DNA of 64,000 nt from an uncultured Pelagibacteraceae bacterium (GCA_902623495.1 CACNTW010000004.1:1-64000); one strand, 5' to 3'; shown: positions 46,682 to 57,519, counted from the first letter of the stretch. Program-made: numbers and translations. Notes: generated by a model from the letters alone, not told the origin.

Positions 46682-47558
46682 CTGCAGGATTTTTTAGTAT
46701 GCCTTTATAAAAATCGATTCTTCTATCTCTTAAAAAAGGCCAATGCTCTCTGGCTGAATCAATTTTTTTATAGTTTATTTCACGAATTAAAATTTCTTCT
46801 TTTTTATTCCCAAGTTTTCCAATTATTTGCCCACTAGGATCTATAATCATTGAGTTTCCCCAGAATTCTATTTTCTTCTTACCTTTTTTTTCTGTTCCAA
46901 CTCTATTTATAGCAACCACATAAATACCATTTGCGATTGCGTGAGATTTTTGCATTGTTATCCAAGAGTCTAGTTGAGATTTTCCAAATTTTTTTTTCTC
47001 TTTAGGATGCCATCCAATAGCAGTAGGGTAAAAAATTATTTGTGCACCTTTAAGTGCAGTCAATCTTGCAGCTTCTGGGAACCATTGATCCCAACAAATT
47101 AAAGATCCAATTTTACCAAATTTTGTTTTAACAGATTTAAAACCTAAATCTCCAGGAGTAAAATAAAATTTTTCATAATAACCAGGATCATCTGGTATAT
47201 GCATTTTTCTATATTTCGATAAAATTTTACCTTTCTCGCTAATAACGATACTAGTATTATGATAGAAGCCATGTGTTTTTTTTTCAAATAATGAAATCAT
47301 TAATACTATTTGTAAATCTTTGGCTAATTCACAAAATATTTTTGTAGTTCTGCCAGGTATTTTTTCCGCTAGCTTAAAGTTGGAATGACTTTCTGTTTGA
47401 CAAAAATAATTTGATAAAAATAGTTCCGGCACACAAATTATTTTAGCTTTTTTTGATGCTGCTTTTTTTATATTTTTAACAGCTGAGTTTATATTTTTTT
47501 GAATATTATCTGAAATTTTACTTTGAATAATTCCAATTTTTACTTTTTTGATCATCAA
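46674..47558 (-). CDS. aguB: N-carbamoylputrescine amidase (nitrilase family)
   Basis: Catalytic triad motifs VPELFLSNYF, YRKMHIPDDPGYYEKFYF, GSLICWDQWFPEAAR. Confidence 0.93.
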   Translation of the reverse strand: MMIKKVKIGIIQSKISDNIQKNINSAVKNIKKAASKKAKIICVPELFLSNYFCQTESHSNFKLAEKIPGRTTKIFCELAKDLQIVLMISLFEKKTHGFYHNTSIVISEKGKILSKYRKMHIPDDPGYYEKFYFTPGDLGFKSVKTKFGKIGSLICWDQWFPEAARLTALKGAQIIFYPTAIGWHPKEKKKFGKSQLDSWITMQKSHAIANGIYVVAINRVGTEKKGKKKIEFWGNSMIIDPSGQIIGKLGNKKEEILIREINYKKIDSAREHWPFLRDRRIDFYKGILKNPADE

Positions 47559-48599
47559 TCAAAATATTTTAGAAAAGTTTTTTCTGTCTCTATTTTTCCA
47601 TTCTCCAGTATGATAGGCGTCACTTGCTATTAACGGTAAAACACTGGTAGCTTCAGCAAATACCATTTGTTCTTTAGTAGTATCAACCTTACCCCATGAA
47701 CTTGCTTCTTTTAATGTTGAACTACTGCAAGCTCCATCTCTTGAGTCAGCAACAGTAATTTGTATTGCATATTTGTGCATATCTACATTTTTTCCTAAAA
47801 GTTCAGCACAAATTACCGTGTCTTGTATAAAGTTTTTAGGAACTCCACCACCAATCATGAATAATCCCGAACCTTTAGATTTAATTTTAATCTCTGTTAA
47901 TTCTCTAAATTCTCTAATTGAGTCTATTGTAATATGATTTTTTGGATTTCTCTCTTGATGCATGACTAATCCAAAACCTGCACTTGAGTCTGTAAATGCA
48001 GGACAGAATATAGGTACATCGTTATCAAAAGCTGTTTCAATTAAAGAACCTTTCTTTTTAGAATTAGTTTTTAGATATTTACCAATCTCTTTAATGAATT
48101 CTCTCGATGTGTAAGACTTCGGCTCAAGTTTGTCAGCTATTTCTCCTATTGTTTTATCACAAACCTGGAGCTCCTCTTCATCGATGTAAGTATCATAAAT
48201 CCTATCTATATAATTGTCTCTAAGTTCATTATCATTTTGATATTGTGATCCTTGGTAATGTTTAAATCCAAGCGCTTCAAAAAAATCCATATCTATTATA
48301 GATGCTCCAGTTGCTACAATTGCATCTACCATGTTGTATTTAACCATATCTCTATAAATATGCATACATCCAGCGGCAGAAGTAGATCCTGCAAGAGTTA
48401 AGAATATTGTACAATCTTTATCTTTAAGCATTTCATTATATATCTTGGATGCATTAGCAGTTTCTCTTGAAACAAAAGACATTTTTTCCATAGAAGATAT
48501 AATTTTTCTAGAGTCAAAAGATGTAATATCAATATGCTCAACTTCTTTACTTAAAAAGTCTTTTTTTCTGTTATGATTAAGATTTTTTGTATCTGACAT
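47559..48599 (-). CDS. Deoxyhypusine synthase-like protein (possible homospermidine synthase or other aminobutyltransferase)
   Basis: DHS-family active-site segment DSRDGACSSSTLKEASSWGKVDT with the WGK lysine; FLTLAGSTSAAGCMHIYRDMV; polyamine operon context. Confidence 0.85.
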   Translation of the reverse strand: MSDTKNLNHNRKKDFLSKEVEHIDITSFDSRKIISSMEKMSFVSRETANASKIYNEMLKDKDCTIFLTLAGSTSAAGCMHIYRDMVKYNMVDAIVATGASIIDMDFFEALGFKHYQGSQYQNDNELRDNYIDRIYDTYIDEEELQVCDKTIGEIADKLEPKSYTSREFIKEIGKYLKTNSKKKGSLIETAFDNDVPIFCPAFTDSSAGFGLVMHQERNPKNHITIDSIREFRELTEIKIKSKGSGLFMIGGGVPKNFIQDTVICAELLGKNVDMHKYAIQITVADSRDGACSSSTLKEASSWGKVDTTKEQMVFAEATSVLPLIASDAYHTGEWKNRDRKNFSKIF

Positions 48600-49777
48600 T
48601 ATGCAACAAGAAACTCTTTATTTGTTTCTTTGTCATACATCGTCATTATTGGATTATCACATACTTCGTAAATACTATCAGAATAATATCCATTAAATTG
48701 AGTTCTAAATGTCAATCCGTATGCTCCTAATTGACCTAATTCAATGTAATCACCTTCTTTAATATTATTAGGTAGAATAAAAGGTCCCTTCATATAATCC
48801 ATGCTATCACATGTTGGTCCATAAAAATCAAATGAAGTCAATTTTTTTGATATAATTCTTCCACTTGTAATTATCCTTGATGGATAAACTATATTAGGCA
48901 CACCTGCATCAAATAAAGTTCCGTATGTTCCATCATTGATATATAGCTTTTGTTTTTTTCTTAAGTTTACTCTCACAATTGTCGAACCACTTTCTGCAAC
49001 AATTGCTCGACCTGGCTCACATATAATTTCTGGTTTTTTTTCTAATTTTAATTTATTTAACGAATTTTTTATTTCCTCAAAATAAGAGTCTAATGATTGA
49101 GGAACTAAGTCAGGATAGATTGTTGGAAATCCTCCACCTATATTTATAACATCTGGAACTATTTTTGTTTTTTTTATTATATATTTAATTTCATTAATCC
49201 CTTTTGAATAGGATATTGGATGCATACATTGCGAACCCACATGAAAACTTAATCCTATTTTTTTTGCATACTGTTTTGTTAATCTATAAAGCCCTATTGC
49301 TTCTGAAGTTTGTGCGCCAAATTTTTTAGATAAATCTATTTCTGCGTGTTCATTAGAAACTGCAACTCTCACAAATAACTCTAAATCCTTAGCTTGATTA
49401 GTGCTATTAAGAATTTTTATTAATTCATCTTTTGTATCTATTGAAAAAGTCTTAATATTATATTTGAAATATGCTTCGTTTATACTTTCCTTGCTTTTTA
49501 CAGTATGCATGTAGGAGCATTTTGCATCTGGGCTAACACTTCTAATTGCCTCAACTTCTTTAATTGAAGCGATATCAAAATCATTAATTCCACTTTCCAC
49601 GATAGTTTTTAATACTAATGGATGCGGGTTAGTTTTAACTGCATATAGGATTTTACCAGGAAATTTATTCTGAAAAAATTTAGAAGCTATGTTTATAGAA
49701 TCTCTTCTAATACAATAAACAGGTTCTGTTGGTCTCAGTTGATTTACTAATTTATCAACTGATTTAAATTTTTGCAT
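48599..49777 (-). CDS. Alanine-racemase-fold PLP decarboxylase (ornithine/lysine decarboxylase)
   Basis: ILYAVKTNPHPLVLKTIVESGINDFDIASI (PLP Lys), HVGSQC, INIGGGFPT, CEPGRAIVAESG, GPTCDSMDY. Confidence 0.88.
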   Translation of the reverse strand: MQKFKSVDKLVNQLRPTEPVYCIRRDSINIASKFFQNKFPGKILYAVKTNPHPLVLKTIVESGINDFDIASIKEVEAIRSVSPDAKCSYMHTVKSKESINEAYFKYNIKTFSIDTKDELIKILNSTNQAKDLELFVRVAVSNEHAEIDLSKKFGAQTSEAIGLYRLTKQYAKKIGLSFHVGSQCMHPISYSKGINEIKYIIKKTKIVPDVINIGGGFPTIYPDLVPQSLDSYFEEIKNSLNKLKLEKKPEIICEPGRAIVAESGSTIVRVNLRKKQKLYINDGTYGTLFDAGVPNIVYPSRIITSGRIISKKLTSFDFYGPTCDSMDYMKGPFILPNNIKEGDYIELGQLGAYGLTFRTQFNGYYSDSIYEVCDNPIMTMYDKETNKEFLVA

Positions 49778-49801
49778 TTAAAGCTCCAAAAAAAATTTAA
49801 C

Positions 49802-49832
49802 AAAAAAAACCGGCATAACTGCTATGCAAGTT
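49802..49832 (-). promoter_or_regulatory. Hairpin plus U-tract in the leader of the polyamine operon
   Basis: - strand AAC-TT-GCATA-GCAGT-TATGC-CG-GTT with T-tract TTTTTTTT, about 25 nt before the decarboxylase ATG. Confidence 0.4.
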
Positions 49833-49922
49833 TATATAAAACGAGCATTTATGCAGAAAATGAGCCAATGTAAAGTAAAAATGTACCCTTGAAATAATTT
49901 AGAATGTTTCCATATAAGGTCC

Positions 49923-50486
49923 ATGCCAGAGGCAGAAGTATTAAAAAAAATAACAGAATTTGAGGATAAATCTCTACTTATAGTAGATGATGATAACCCT
50001 TTTAGAGAAAGACTAGCTCGAGCAATGGAGAAAAAGGGCTTTTCTGTTTCACAAGCAGAGGGTGTAAAAATTGGAATAGAGTCTGTGAAATCAAAAAAAC
50101 CTGCTTTCGCAGTTGTTGATTTGAGACTAAACGATGGAAACGGACTAGAAGTTGTAAAAGAAATCCAGAAAAATAACTCAGAAAGTAGAATAGTGATGCT
50201 TACTGGTTATGGAAATATACCAACTGCAGTTGCAGCCATTAAAGAGGGTGCAATAGACTATTTAGCTAAACCAGCAGATGCAGATGACGTAGAAAAAGCA
50301 CTTTTAGCTGATCCAAATAAAAAAGCTGCTCCACCAGAAAATCCAATGTCTGCTGATAGAGTAAAATGGGAACATATTCACAGAGTCTTTGAGCTATGTA
50401 ACAGAAATGTATCTGAGACTGCAAGAAGACTTAAAATGCATCGAAGAACTCTTCAAAGAATTCTATCAAAAAGATCTCCAAGATAA
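49923..50486 (+). CDS. regA: RegA/ActR-like response regulator with Fis-type HTH
   Basis: LLIVDDDNPFRERLARAMEKKGF, VVDLRLNDGNGLEVV, MLTGYGNIPTAVAAIKEGAIDYLAKPAD, RVFELCNRNVSETARRLKMHRRTLQRIL. Confidence 0.9.
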   Translation: MPEAEVLKKITEFEDKSLLIVDDDNPFRERLARAMEKKGFSVSQAEGVKIGIESVKSKKPAFAVVDLRLNDGNGLEVVKEIQKNNSESRIVMLTGYGNIPTAVAAIKEGAIDYLAKPADADDVEKALLADPNKKAAPPENPMSADRVKWEHIHRVFELCNRNVSETARRLKMHRRTLQRILSKRSPR

Positions 50487-50488
50487 TA

Positions 50489-51040
50489 CTAAATATATTT
50501 TCTAAGTTTAATAATTTTATTAACTAAAGCTGTTAGTAATAACATCTTAAATAATTCAGCATAAAGAAATGGGTAAACGCCAAATTCTAATATTGGTTTA
50601 TCCCAACCGATTAAATTTCCAAGCCACAAAATACCCAAAATATATATTACCGATGTTGCTATTATAATTTTTAAAAAATTTAATATATGGTTTTTATCGT
50701 ATGTAAATATGCCTGCTATCAGACATGCAAATATAAAACCTATTAAATATCCCATTGTTGGACCAACAAAATAAGCTAATCCTATTCCTTTCTCTGGTGA
50801 GTTAGAAAATACCGGTAATCCCATAATTCCTTCTATCAAATAAAAAACTACCGAAAGTACCCCGACTTTATATCCAAAGGAAATTCCTAAAAACAAAACT
50901 ATAAATGTTTGCATAGTCATAGGAACTGGATAAAAAGGTATTTTAATTTTTGCAGATATTGTCAATAAAATAGAACCTATTAATGCAAATATTATGATTT
51001 TAATTATTTTATTATTAGAAATTGAATTTACTAATTCCAT
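50489..51040 (-). CDS. bioY: BioY biotin transporter substrate-specific component
   Basis: IKIPFYPVPMTMQTFIVLFLGISFGYKVGVLSVVFYLIEGIMGLPVFS, VGPTMGYLIGF. Confidence 0.93.
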   Translation of the reverse strand: MELVNSISNNKIIKIIIFALIGSILLTISAKIKIPFYPVPMTMQTFIVLFLGISFGYKVGVLSVVFYLIEGIMGLPVFSNSPEKGIGLAYFVGPTMGYLIGFIFACLIAGIFTYDKNHILNFLKIIIATSVIYILGILWLGNLIGWDKPILEFGVYPFLYAELFKMLLLTALVNKIIKLRKYI

Positions 51041-51140
51041 TAGCTTTAAATTACTATTTTAATAAAGTTTAATCCACTAATATTTATTAACAGGATGTTT
51101 TATTCTTACTATAATACGTCAATTTATTATAAATTAAATT

Positions 51141-53906
51141 ATGGGTAAAATTAAAAAAACAGATCATTTCTATCTTATTGATGGGTCCGGATACATATTT
51201 AGAGCCTATTATGCATTGCCACCATTAACACGAAAAAGTGATGGTTTGCCAGTAGGAGCAGTAAGTGGATTTTGTAACATGCTGTTTAAATTATTAGAGG
51301 ACTCTAAATCTAGCGAAAATTTAGAAAAACCAACTCATTTCGCAGTAATCTTTGACTCTGCAAGAAAGAATTTTCGAAACGAAATATATTCAGATTATAA
51401 AGGAAATAGGTCTGATGCTCCCGATGATCTAATTCCACAATTCGATTATATTAGAAAGTCAGTATTAGCATTCAATTTACCCTCTATAGAAATGTTAAAT
51501 TACGAGGCTGATGATTTGATAGCCACTTATGTAGAGCAAATATTAGACGAAGGTGCAAAGGTTACAATTGTATCATCTGATAAAGATTTAATGCAACTTT
51601 TCAAAAAAAAGGTTCGTATATACGATCCAATGAAGAATAAATTTATATCTAATGACGATGTAATAAATAAATTTGGGGTTGGTCCGGATAAAGTAATTGA
51701 TGTTCAATCACTAGCAGGGGATAGTACAGATAATGTACCTGGCGTTCCAGGTATTGGAGTAAAAACAGCAGCAGAATTAATTAAGGAATATGGAAATTTA
51801 GAAAACCTTCTCAAAAACGCAAATAAAATAAAACAGAATAAAAGAAGAGAAACACTTTTAGAAAATAAAGATAAGGCTCTGGTAAGTAAAAAACTAGTCA
51901 CATTAAAAAATGATGTTCCGGTGAAAGACAAATTAACTGACTTTGTTCTAAAAAAAGTAGACGTAGACAAGTTATACAATTTTTTGAGAGAAATGGAATT
52001 TAACAGGTTATTGAGTTCAGCAATTTCGACGTATGGTCAATCTAAATTTAGTGATGAAATAGAAGTCAAAAAAGAAACATCTAAAATATCAAAAGATAAA
52101 TATGTTTTGATAAAAAATTTATCTGAAATAAAAGATTGGATGCAAGAAGCCGAAGAAGCTGGTGAATTTTCTATTGATACTGAAACAGATTCTCTTGACC
52201 CACATCAGGCAAATTTAGTTGGTATATCAATTTCTAGCAAAATAGGTAAAGCTTGTTACATTCCAACAGGTCATATTGATAAAAATAATCTAAATGAAAA
52301 TGATGTTTTGAGAATTTTAAAACCATATTTAGAGGATAAAAGTTTAAAAAAAATTGGGCAAAATATTAAATTCGATTACATAATATTTCGTAAAAGGGAT
52401 ATAGATATTCAAAGCATGGAAGATACAATGTTGATGTCATACGTTTTAGATGCTGGGAAAAATAGACATAATATGGATACTCTTTCAGATATTCATCTTG
52501 GTCACAAAACAATTAAATATAAAGATCTTGTTGGATCTGGAAAAAAAGAAATTAAATTCAGCCAAGTAGAGTTAAATATTGCAAAAGATTATGCGGCAGA
52601 AGATGCTGATATAACTTACCGTTTATATAAAATATTTTTGAAATCGCTTAAATCAGAAAAATTACTAAATATTTATGAAATTTTCGAAAAACCTTTAATT
52701 AAAATTTTAGCATCAATGGAAATCAATGGCATAAAATTGGATAATAATTTTCTTAAAAAACTATCTGTTAAGTTTGAAAAAAAACTTCAAGATTTAGAAA
52801 AACAAATTTTTAAAATTTCAAAAAAAAAATTTAATATTGCATCGACTAAACAGTTGGGTGAAATAATGTATAATGACCTCAAAATTGCATCGCTAAAAAA
52901 GACTAAAAAAGGTAGTTTTGCAACTGGTGCAGCAGTTCTAGAGGATTTAGCTTACAAAGGGAATGAATTTCCTAAATTGGTTTTAGAATGGAGGCAATCT
53001 AGTAAATTGAAAAATACATATTCAGATTCTTTGCCAGAGCATTTAAATCCCAATACAAAAAGAGTGCATACATCTTTTCTGTTAGCAGCAACTACAACGG
53101 GTAGACTTGCATCCAGTGATCCAAATTTACAAAATATTCCTATTAAAACTGAGGAGGGCAAAGATATTCGAAAAGCCTTTATATCAGAAAAAAATAAAAA
53201 ACTTATATCAGCAGACTATAATCAGATCGAAATGAGAATTTTGGCTGATCTAGCTGATGTAAAAGAACTAAAAAAAGCTTTTAAAAATAATGAGGATATT
53301 CACTCATTAACCGCTAGCCAGGTTTTTGGTGCAGACATAAAAAAAATTGATGCTGATATGAGGAGAAAAGCGAAAGCTATTAATTTTGGAATAATTTATG
53401 GAATATCTCAATATGGTTTGGCCAAACAAATTGGTGTATCAAATAATGAAGCCGAAGAATTTCTAAATTCATATTTTATTAAATTTCCAGAAATTAAAGA
53501 ATACATGAATAACACAATTAAATTCTGTAGAAAAAGTGGATATGTAAGAAATATTTTTGGTCGAAAAACTCATATTCCAGGAATCAATGACAAAAATTTT
53601 AATGTTAGAAATTTTCAAGAAAGGGCAGCTATAAATGCACCTATCCAAGGATCTGCATCAGAAATAATGCGACTTGCTATGATTAGAATCAACGATGAGC
53701 TAGATACTAAAAAAACAAATGAATTTAATATGTTACTTCAAATTCACGATGAATTGATTTTTGAGGTAATTGATAATGGTACTAAATCTGCTTCTAAAAA
53801 GATTAAAGATATTATGACAAGTGTGAAAGATAGTGATTTGCATTCATTTTCAATACCATTATCGGTAGATGTAAACATAGGTGATAACTGGGGAGAGCTT
53901 CATTAA
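51141..53906 (+). CDS. polA: DNA polymerase I
   Basis: 5'-3' exo YLIDGSGYIFRAYYALP; 3'-5' exo FSIDTETDSLDP; polymerase SADYNQIEMRILADL, RRKAKAINFGIIYG, LQIHDELIFEV. Confidence 0.97.
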   Translation: MGKIKKTDHFYLIDGSGYIFRAYYALPPLTRKSDGLPVGAVSGFCNMLFKLLEDSKSSENLEKPTHFAVIFDSARKNFRNEIYSDYKGNRSDAPDDLIPQFDYIRKSVLAFNLPSIEMLNYEADDLIATYVEQILDEGAKVTIVSSDKDLMQLFKKKVRIYDPMKNKFISNDDVINKFGVGPDKVIDVQSLAGDSTDNVPGVPGIGVKTAAELIKEYGNLENLLKNANKIKQNKRRETLLENKDKALVSKKLVTLKNDVPVKDKLTDFVLKKVDVDKLYNFLREMEFNRLLSSAISTYGQSKFSDEIEVKKETSKISKDKYVLIKNLSEIKDWMQEAEEAGEFSIDTETDSLDPHQANLVGISISSKIGKACYIPTGHIDKNNLNENDVLRILKPYLEDKSLKKIGQNIKFDYIIFRKRDIDIQSMEDTMLMSYVLDAGKNRHNMDTLSDIHLGHKTIKYKDLVGSGKKEIKFSQVELNIAKDYAAEDADITYRLYKIFLKSLKSEKLLNIYEIFEKPLIKILASMEINGIKLDNNFLKKLSVKFEKKLQDLEKQIFKISKKKFNIASTKQLGEIMYNDLKIASLKKTKKGSFATGAAVLEDLAYKGNEFPKLVLEWRQSSKLKNTYSDSLPEHLNPNTKRVHTSFLLAATTTGRLASSDPNLQNIPIKTEEGKDIRKAFISEKNKKLISADYNQIEMRILADLADVKELKKAFKNNEDIHSLTASQVFGADIKKIDADMRRKAKAINFGIIYGISQYGLAKQIGVSNNEAEEFLNSYFIKFPEIKEYMNNTIKFCRKSGYVRNIFGRKTHIPGINDKNFNVRNFQERAAINAPIQGSASEIMRLAMIRINDELDTKKTNEFNMLLQIHDELIFEVIDNGTKSASKKIKDIMTSVKDSDLHSFSIPLSVDVNIGDNWGELH

Positions 53907-53957
53907 TAAACATTTAATTGCCCAATTTTAAACATTTTAGTATTTTTATAGTTAAAC

Positions 53958-54656
53958 ATGAAACAAACAATTGCCCTTGTTGATGATGATAGAAATATAT
54001 TAACTAGTTTAAGTATTGCTCTAGAGAAAGAGGGTTTTAATATTCAAACTTATTTGGATGGAGAAAGTGCCTTAATAGGTTTGTCAAGAAATCCCCCAGA
54101 CCTTGCGGTTATAGATATTAAAATGCCAAGAATGGATGGAGAAGAATTGTTAAAAAAATTGAGAAAAAAAACATCTATGCCCGTTATCTTTTTAACTTCA
54201 AAAGATGAAGAGGTGGATGAGCTCTTAGGACTAAAACTAGGGGCTGATGATTTTGTAAAAAAATCAGGTGGCTTTTCAACTAAAGTTCTTATTGAAAGAA
54301 TTCGTGTCCAACTTAGAAAAAAAGATAATAATTTAGAGGATAATAGAAATATAATTTCACATGGAAAATTAAAACTTGACCCTTCACAGCTAGAGTGTGA
54401 ATGGGATGGCAAGCAATTACCAGATAAATTAACAACAACAGAATTCTTAATTGTAAAGGAATTAGCAAAAAGACCTGGAATTATTAAAGAAAGATCTCAA
54501 TTAATGGATGTTGCTTACAGAGAAGACACAGATATTGAAGATAGAACAATAGATAGTCACGTAAAAAGGATTAGAAAAAAGTTTAAAAAAGTAGATAATA
54601 ACTTTTCAGCGATAGAAACCAGATATGGTAGTGGTTATCGTTGGAATGTTAAATAA
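53958..54656 (+). CDS. chvI: OmpR-family response regulator, ChvI-like
   Basis: IALVDDDRNILTSLSIALEKEGF, LKLGADDFVKK, winged helix DRTIDSHVKRIRKKFK; paired with kinase. Confidence 0.87.
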   Translation: MKQTIALVDDDRNILTSLSIALEKEGFNIQTYLDGESALIGLSRNPPDLAVIDIKMPRMDGEELLKKLRKKTSMPVIFLTSKDEEVDELLGLKLGADDFVKKSGGFSTKVLIERIRVQLRKKDNNLEDNRNIISHGKLKLDPSQLECEWDGKQLPDKLTTTEFLIVKELAKRPGIIKERSQLMDVAYREDTDIEDRTIDSHVKRIRKKFKKVDNNFSAIETRYGSGYRWNVK

Positions 54657-56188
54657 TGGCTACTTCAAGATCTAATAATCAATCTATTTTAAAAAAATTC
54701 TTAGTTATCAACTTTATTGTTTTTTTAGTGATAGGTGTATTAACATTATTTTACCTTAACACAGTAAAACCTACGCTCATTAAAAATAAAACTGCCTCGC
54801 ACATAAAAATTATTGATAATACAACAGAAAATATTGATCGTTTAAAAATAAATTTCTCATCTGAAGATATTAGAGAGTTTCTGTTTTCCACTAAATTTTT
54901 ATTTCAAAGTATAGATAGAGTACAGATATTTGATAGTGAATTTAATCTATTAGGAGATACCGACACATTAGACTTAGATCCAAATGCTTTCTCAAGAAGT
55001 CTAAACATAATTGAAATGAGTGACTTAAATAATCAAAGTATTCAAAATAAGAATTTGGAAGAGAGTAATAAAAGCTTTGAAAGTAAAGAAATATTTGAAG
55101 ATTTAAAAAAGTACTCATATTCATCAGATTATGGAAAACCGTTAACTTACTCTAAAGAAAACTATGATCAATTTTTACTAGTAACTGTTAAAAATGTAGT
55201 CAGTGAAAACAAAACAATAGGCTATTTAGCTATTACTGAAAATGCCAATGAAATAAAGGTTGCAATAGATGAAAGAAGAAATTTTATAATCAGAACTGCT
55301 TTGCTTGTAGCATTAGTAATTTTAATTTTTTCATATGTATTAAATAGATACTTCTTAAAACCAATTAAAAATTTGGTTCAATATACAAATATTATAAAAA
55401 ACAAAAGTAAGGAAAAGACCAATATTGGAAATATAAAAAAAAGAAATGACGAATTGGGAAAATTATCAAATTCTCTTGATGAAATGACTAATGAATTAAA
55501 CAAAAGAATTACTACAGCAGAAAATTATTCAACAGATCTTTTGCATGAAATCAGAAATCCTTTAGCATCTCTAAAAAGTGCCTCTGAGATAATTTCTGAA
55601 ACAAATGATAAATCTCAAAGAAACAAATTAATTAATATTGTATCACATGACGTAGAGAGAATTGAAAGATTAATAACTGATTACTCTCAAATGCTAAGAG
55701 ATGAGGCTGCAATTTCCTCTGAGAAAATGCAAAAATTAAATTTAAAAGAGATTGCTCAATCTGTTGTTGACGATTTTAACAGTATCTATGAAACAAAAAA
55801 ATCGATTGGAATTAAATTGAAATCTAATGGAATTAAAAATTATAGTATCTTAGGGATAGAAAATAGAATTGAACAAATTATTGCAAACTTATTAGAAAAC
55901 TCAATTTCTTTTAGTGAAAATAATCAAGAAATTACCGTTGAAATATCAAAAGATAAAAATGATAAAATTAAATTAGTTGTCGTTGATCAGGGATCTGGAT
56001 TTACTGAAAAGGATACAAATAAGATATTTAATAGATTTTATAGCAATAGACCTGAAAACTTTGGAGAACATTCGGGTTTGGGATTAAATATTGTCAAAAA
56101 TTTAGTTGAAATTCATGGTGGTGAAATCAACGCATCTAATAATAAAGATAAAGGGGCAAGAATTGAAATAATTTTCCCAGAAGCATAA
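54656..56188 (+). CDS. chvG: Sensor histidine kinase, ChvG-like
   Basis: HAMP-like segment, H-box DLLHEIRNPLASLKSASEII, N-box IIANLLENSISFS, HSGLGLNIVKNLVEIHGGEI. Confidence 0.85.
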   Translation: MATSRSNNQSILKKFLVINFIVFLVIGVLTLFYLNTVKPTLIKNKTASHIKIIDNTTENIDRLKINFSSEDIREFLFSTKFLFQSIDRVQIFDSEFNLLGDTDTLDLDPNAFSRSLNIIEMSDLNNQSIQNKNLEESNKSFESKEIFEDLKKYSYSSDYGKPLTYSKENYDQFLLVTVKNVVSENKTIGYLAITENANEIKVAIDERRNFIIRTALLVALVILIFSYVLNRYFLKPIKNLVQYTNIIKNKSKEKTNIGNIKKRNDELGKLSNSLDEMTNELNKRITTAENYSTDLLHEIRNPLASLKSASEIISETNDKSQRNKLINIVSHDVERIERLITDYSQMLRDEAAISSEKMQKLNLKEIAQSVVDDFNSIYETKKSIGIKLKSNGIKNYSILGIENRIEQIIANLLENSISFSENNQEITVEISKDKNDKIKLVVVDQGSGFTEKDTNKIFNRFYSNRPENFGEHSGLGLNIVKNLVEIHGGEINASNNKDKGARIEIIFPEA

Positions 56189-56232
56189 ATCTTTGTTGAT
56201 ATATTAAGTGAAATTGTTAAAAGCCTCTTTCT

Positions 56233-57519
56233 ATGGAAGATTTTAAAGTAAAAGATATATCCCAAGCAGAATTTGGAAGAAAAGAAATTTCACTGGCTGA
56301 AACTGAAATGCCAGGATTAATGGCTCTTAGAGAAGAATATAAGGGTAAAAAACCTTTAAATGGAGCTCGGATTGTTGGTTGTTTACACATGACAATACAA
56401 ACAGCCGTCTTAATAGAAACTTTAGTTGAGTTAGGAGCCGAAGTAAGATGGTCCTCATGTAATATTTTTTCGACACAAGACCATGCAGCGGCAGCGATTG
56501 CAAAAGCTGGCATTCCTGTATTTGCTTGGAAAGGCGAAACAGAAGAAGAATATTGGTGGTGTGTAAAGCAAACTATTGAAGGAAAAGATGGCTGGAAACC
56601 AAATATGATACTTGATGATGGTGGCGATCTTACAGCATTGATGCACAAAGATTATAAAGAATTATTAAATGATGTTAAAGGTTTATCAGAAGAGACAACT
56701 ACAGGAGTTTTAGCATTAAAAAAAATGGAAAGTGAAGGCAATTTACTTGTCCCAGCAATAAATGTTAATGACTCAGTAACAAAATCTAAGTTCGACAATT
56801 TATATGGTTGCAGAGAAAGTTTAGTTGATGGAATTAAAAGAGCTACTGACGTCATGATGTCAGGTAAGGTAGCTATTGTAGCTGGATTTGGAGATGTTGG
56901 AAAGGGTAGCGCTGCTTCTCTTCGTCAAAGCGGTGCAAGAGTTATGGTTACAGAAACAGACCCAATTTGTGCTCTGCAAGCTGCAATGGAAGGTTATGAA
57001 GTAGTTTTAATGGATGAGATGATAAAAGAAGCTGACATTGTTGTTACAGCAACAGGAAATAAAGATATTGTGACAGCTGACCATATGAGAGAAATGAAAG
57101 ATAGAGCAATTCTATGTAATATTGGTCACTTTGATAATGAGATCCAAGTAGATGCTCTTAAAAATTATAAATGGGATGAAATAAAACCACAAGTTCACGA
57201 AATTACATTGCCGGATGGAAAAAGAATTATTTTATTAGCAGAAGGTAGATTAGTTAATCTTGGATGTGCAACAGGACACCCAAGTTTTGTAATGAGTGCT
57301 TCTTTTACAAATCAAGTAACAGCTCAGATAGAATTATGGAATAACTCAGATAAATACGAGAAGAAAGTATATGTTTTACCTAAACATTTAGATGAGAAAG
57401 TAGCTAGACTTCATTTAGAAAAAGTTGGAGCTAAATTAACCAAATTATCAGATGATCAAGCAAAATATATAAGTGTAACACCAGAAGGACCTTATAAACC
57501 AGATGCCTATCGCTACTAA
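56233..57519 (+). CDS. ahcY: Adenosylhomocysteinase
   Basis: [61 protein letters not shown]. Confidence 0.97.
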   Translation: MEDFKVKDISQAEFGRKEISLAETEMPGLMALREEYKGKKPLNGARIVGCLHMTIQTAVLIETLVELGAEVRWSSCNIFSTQDHAAAAIAKAGIPVFAWKGETEEEYWWCVKQTIEGKDGWKPNMILDDGGDLTALMHKDYKELLNDVKGLSEETTTGVLALKKMESEGNLLVPAINVNDSVTKSKFDNLYGCRESLVDGIKRATDVMMSGKVAIVAGFGDVGKGSAASLRQSGARVMVTETDPICALQAAMEGYEVVLMDEMIKEADIVVTATGNKDIVTADHMREMKDRAILCNIGHFDNEIQVDALKNYKWDEIKPQVHEITLPDGKRIILLAEGRLVNLGCATGHPSFVMSASFTNQVTAQIELWNNSDKYEKKVYVLPKHLDEKVARLHLEKVGAKLTKLSDDQAKYISVTPEGPYKPDAYRY

